64,000 nt of DNA from Leptolyngbya ohadii IS1 (GTDB lineage: Bacteria; Cyanobacteriota; Cyanobacteriia; Elainellales; Elainellaceae): the NCBI RefSeq assembly GCF_002215035.1, contig NZ_NKFP01000006.1, positions 3,935,080 to 3,999,079 on the forward strand, given 5' to 3'. The notes under the pieces are model-generated. The model saw nothing but the letters and a program-made list of their open reading frames with translations, had not been told where the DNA came from and did no database searches. The translations under genes were made by a program, and so were the position numbers. Shown here piece after piece: positions 62,995-64,000 of the stretch; the first letter of the stretch is position 1, and the number at the start of each line of letters is the position of its first letter.

Positions 62995-63944
62995 GATTTA
63001 ATCCGCCGCATTTCCCGCATGGTTGACAGATATTGTCCCAGAAAAGGCAGTCCGCCGATCGCAGGCAGCAGATAGCGCGAGGTGCAGAGTACCCCCAGAG
63101 CCGCCGCCGTTTGCGCGTTGAAATAGGGCTGATAAAACAGAATCAGCGCCGCATCGCGGGTTCCAACTCCGGCAAAGGTCAAAGGCATCAATCCTGCCAG
63201 AATTGCCAGTGGCGACAGTGCCAGATTTACCAGGAAGGGTGTCCAGGCGTTGAGCGCCAGAATAAACAGCCAGATTTGCAGCAGATGCAGAAACCAGATA
63301 AAGACTGACGTGACGGCAATCTTGGTCAACTGACGCGGATCTTGCCAGAAGTAACGGTGCATCTCCTGCCAGGACTCGCTGAGTTTTTCCAGCTTTGCCT
63401 TCATCTTCTTCGGGGCAATCTTCTCGCACAGTCGAAAGAAACTCTGGGCAAAACGGGGCAGTCCGATCAACGCCAGTCCCAGGATTAGACCGATCGCCAC
63501 CCCTGCCGTCATCGTCCAGAACAGAAAATCCTTGCGCGGATACAGCAGCAATCCAAACACACACCACAGCAGCAGCGACAGCAGATCGCAGGTCTTCTCG
63601 AACACCACCAGCGACAGGGCAAGCGTCCCGCTCAAATGTCCGCGATCGCGCATAAAGTATGCCTTCGCGATATCCCCCATCTTGGAGGGCAGCACCATAT
63701 TCAGCACACTGGCAGCAAGAATAAGCTGATTCGCTTCCCAAAAGCCCAATCTCGTCCCGTGGGGCATCAACTGCTGCAACCGCCACGCCGTAAACATCGT
63801 GATCGGAACCACCATCCCCAGGCTTACCACCAGCCAGAAGCGATCGCTGTCCTGCAACACTTGCAGCAGTCCGGCAAAGTCAATCTTCCAGTAAATGACT
63901 GCCAGGATGATGAGACTAACGGCGATCGAGATCAGGCGTTTCAT
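62991..63944 (-). CDS. Lysylphosphatidylglycerol-synthase-TM-like membrane protein (flippase-like)
   Basis: A 317-aa protein with about eight helices. Landmarks are DSDRFWLVVSLGMVVPITMFTAWRLQQL near 34, AASVLNMVLPSKMGDIAKAYFMRDRGH near 76-100 and SPLAILAGLMPLTFAGVGTRDAALILFYQ near 250-278. These match the UPF0104/LPG-synthase TM family, members of which flip lipid-linked sugars or lipids. ATG 63944. Its stop overlaps the start of the paralogous membrane protein. Confidence 0.85.
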   Translation of the reverse strand: MKRLISIAVSLIILAVIYWKIDFAGLLQVLQDSDRFWLVVSLGMVVPITMFTAWRLQQLMPHGTRLGFWEANQLILAASVLNMVLPSKMGDIAKAYFMRDRGHLSGTLALSLVVFEKTCDLLSLLLWCVFGLLLYPRKDFLFWTMTAGVAIGLILGLALIGLPRFAQSFFRLCEKIAPKKMKAKLEKLSESWQEMHRYFWQDPRQLTKIAVTSVFIWFLHLLQIWLFILALNAWTPFLVNLALSPLAILAGLMPLTFAGVGTRDAALILFYQPYFNAQTAAALGVLCTSRYLLPAIGGLPFLGQYLSTMREMRRIKS

Positions 63945-64000
63945 AGAATGAAGTCACTCAGAGCAGAGCCAACGAGAGCAGGTCAGAAATGTCGCTGAAT

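Noticed and set aside
1-64000. tRNA genes and CRISPR arrays
   Set aside because: I looked for the T-loop GGTTCGAATCC-type words at proper spacing and for regularly spaced 28-37-bp repeats and saw neither. The tandem repeats found have no spacers of CRISPR length.

Overview
The window comes from a cyanobacterium, most likely a filamentous one of the Leptolyngbya/Oscillatoria type. The HIP1 octamer GCGATCGC and its core recur throughout. The genes include phycobilin lyases (cpcT, cpcS), photosystem II genes (psbI, a Psb28-2 type protein, a PAM68-family assembly factor), a carotenoid isomerase, glgC, and several proteins known mainly from cyanobacteria (a HetZ-related protein, an Npun_R1517-type regulator, a DUF3769 outer-membrane protein). 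No rRNA, tRNA, CRISPR array or phage module was seen.

Layout. 0-3.4 kb: 3' end of ppk1, then an Orn/Lys/Arg-decarboxylase-type gene and a cbiT-type gene that are both broken by a complex inverted rearrangement (about 1.89-2.58 kb), then a small conserved protein. 3.5-9.4 kb: a conserved protein of unknown function, cpcT, and a polar amino acid ABC transporter whose permease and binding protein lie opposite its ATPase. 9.4-16.6 kb: aminopeptidase P, glgC, a P-loop kinase, an SLH/serine-hydrolase envelope protein and a DnaJ-type chaperone. 16.7-25.8 kb: a periplasmic binding lipoprotein, a TPR protein, an RGG-tailed protein, msrA, a hemerythrin-like protein, tpiA, a histone-deacetylase-family protein and a LOG-type protein. 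26-27.9 kb: a methyltransferase gene cut by an intact-looking 1,160-bp ISKra4-like insertion sequence with an 8-bp target duplication. 28-38 kb: a site-2 protease, a second polar amino acid ABC operon, carotenoid isomerase, a MATE exporter, a K+ channel, rpsO and a PAM68-family gene. 38-44 kb: a GspE-N-like protein, a HetZ-related protein, a phytol/dolichol-kinase-type enzyme, psb28-2, an SDR39U1-type protein and the Npun_R1517-type regulator. About 1.2 kb without a gene follows. 45.2-52.3 kb: a HAD hydrolase, an alpha/beta hydrolase, the debris of a second pst locus, and pstSCAB with a Pho box. 52.6-57.4 kb: a DCC protein, psbI, the DUF3769 protein and cpcS. 57.6-64 kb: an envelope-glycan-like cluster of two paralogous multi-pass membrane proteins, a GT39-like transferase and a flippase-like protein.

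The most interesting points are the fold-back rearrangement at 2 kb, whose outer junction falls on a HIP1 core; the C-rich repeat at the start of the 57.6-59.3 kb gene, which puts the only nearby ATG out of frame and would be corrected by one extra base or heptamer; the clean IS insertion with a possible -1 frameshift transposase; and the fused pstC'-'pstA remnant. Short tandem repeats and a dispersed palindromic element recur between genes. I did not find a clearly new multi-gene defence or metabolic system. The glycan cluster and the repeat-controlled frame are the best candidates for something undescribed.
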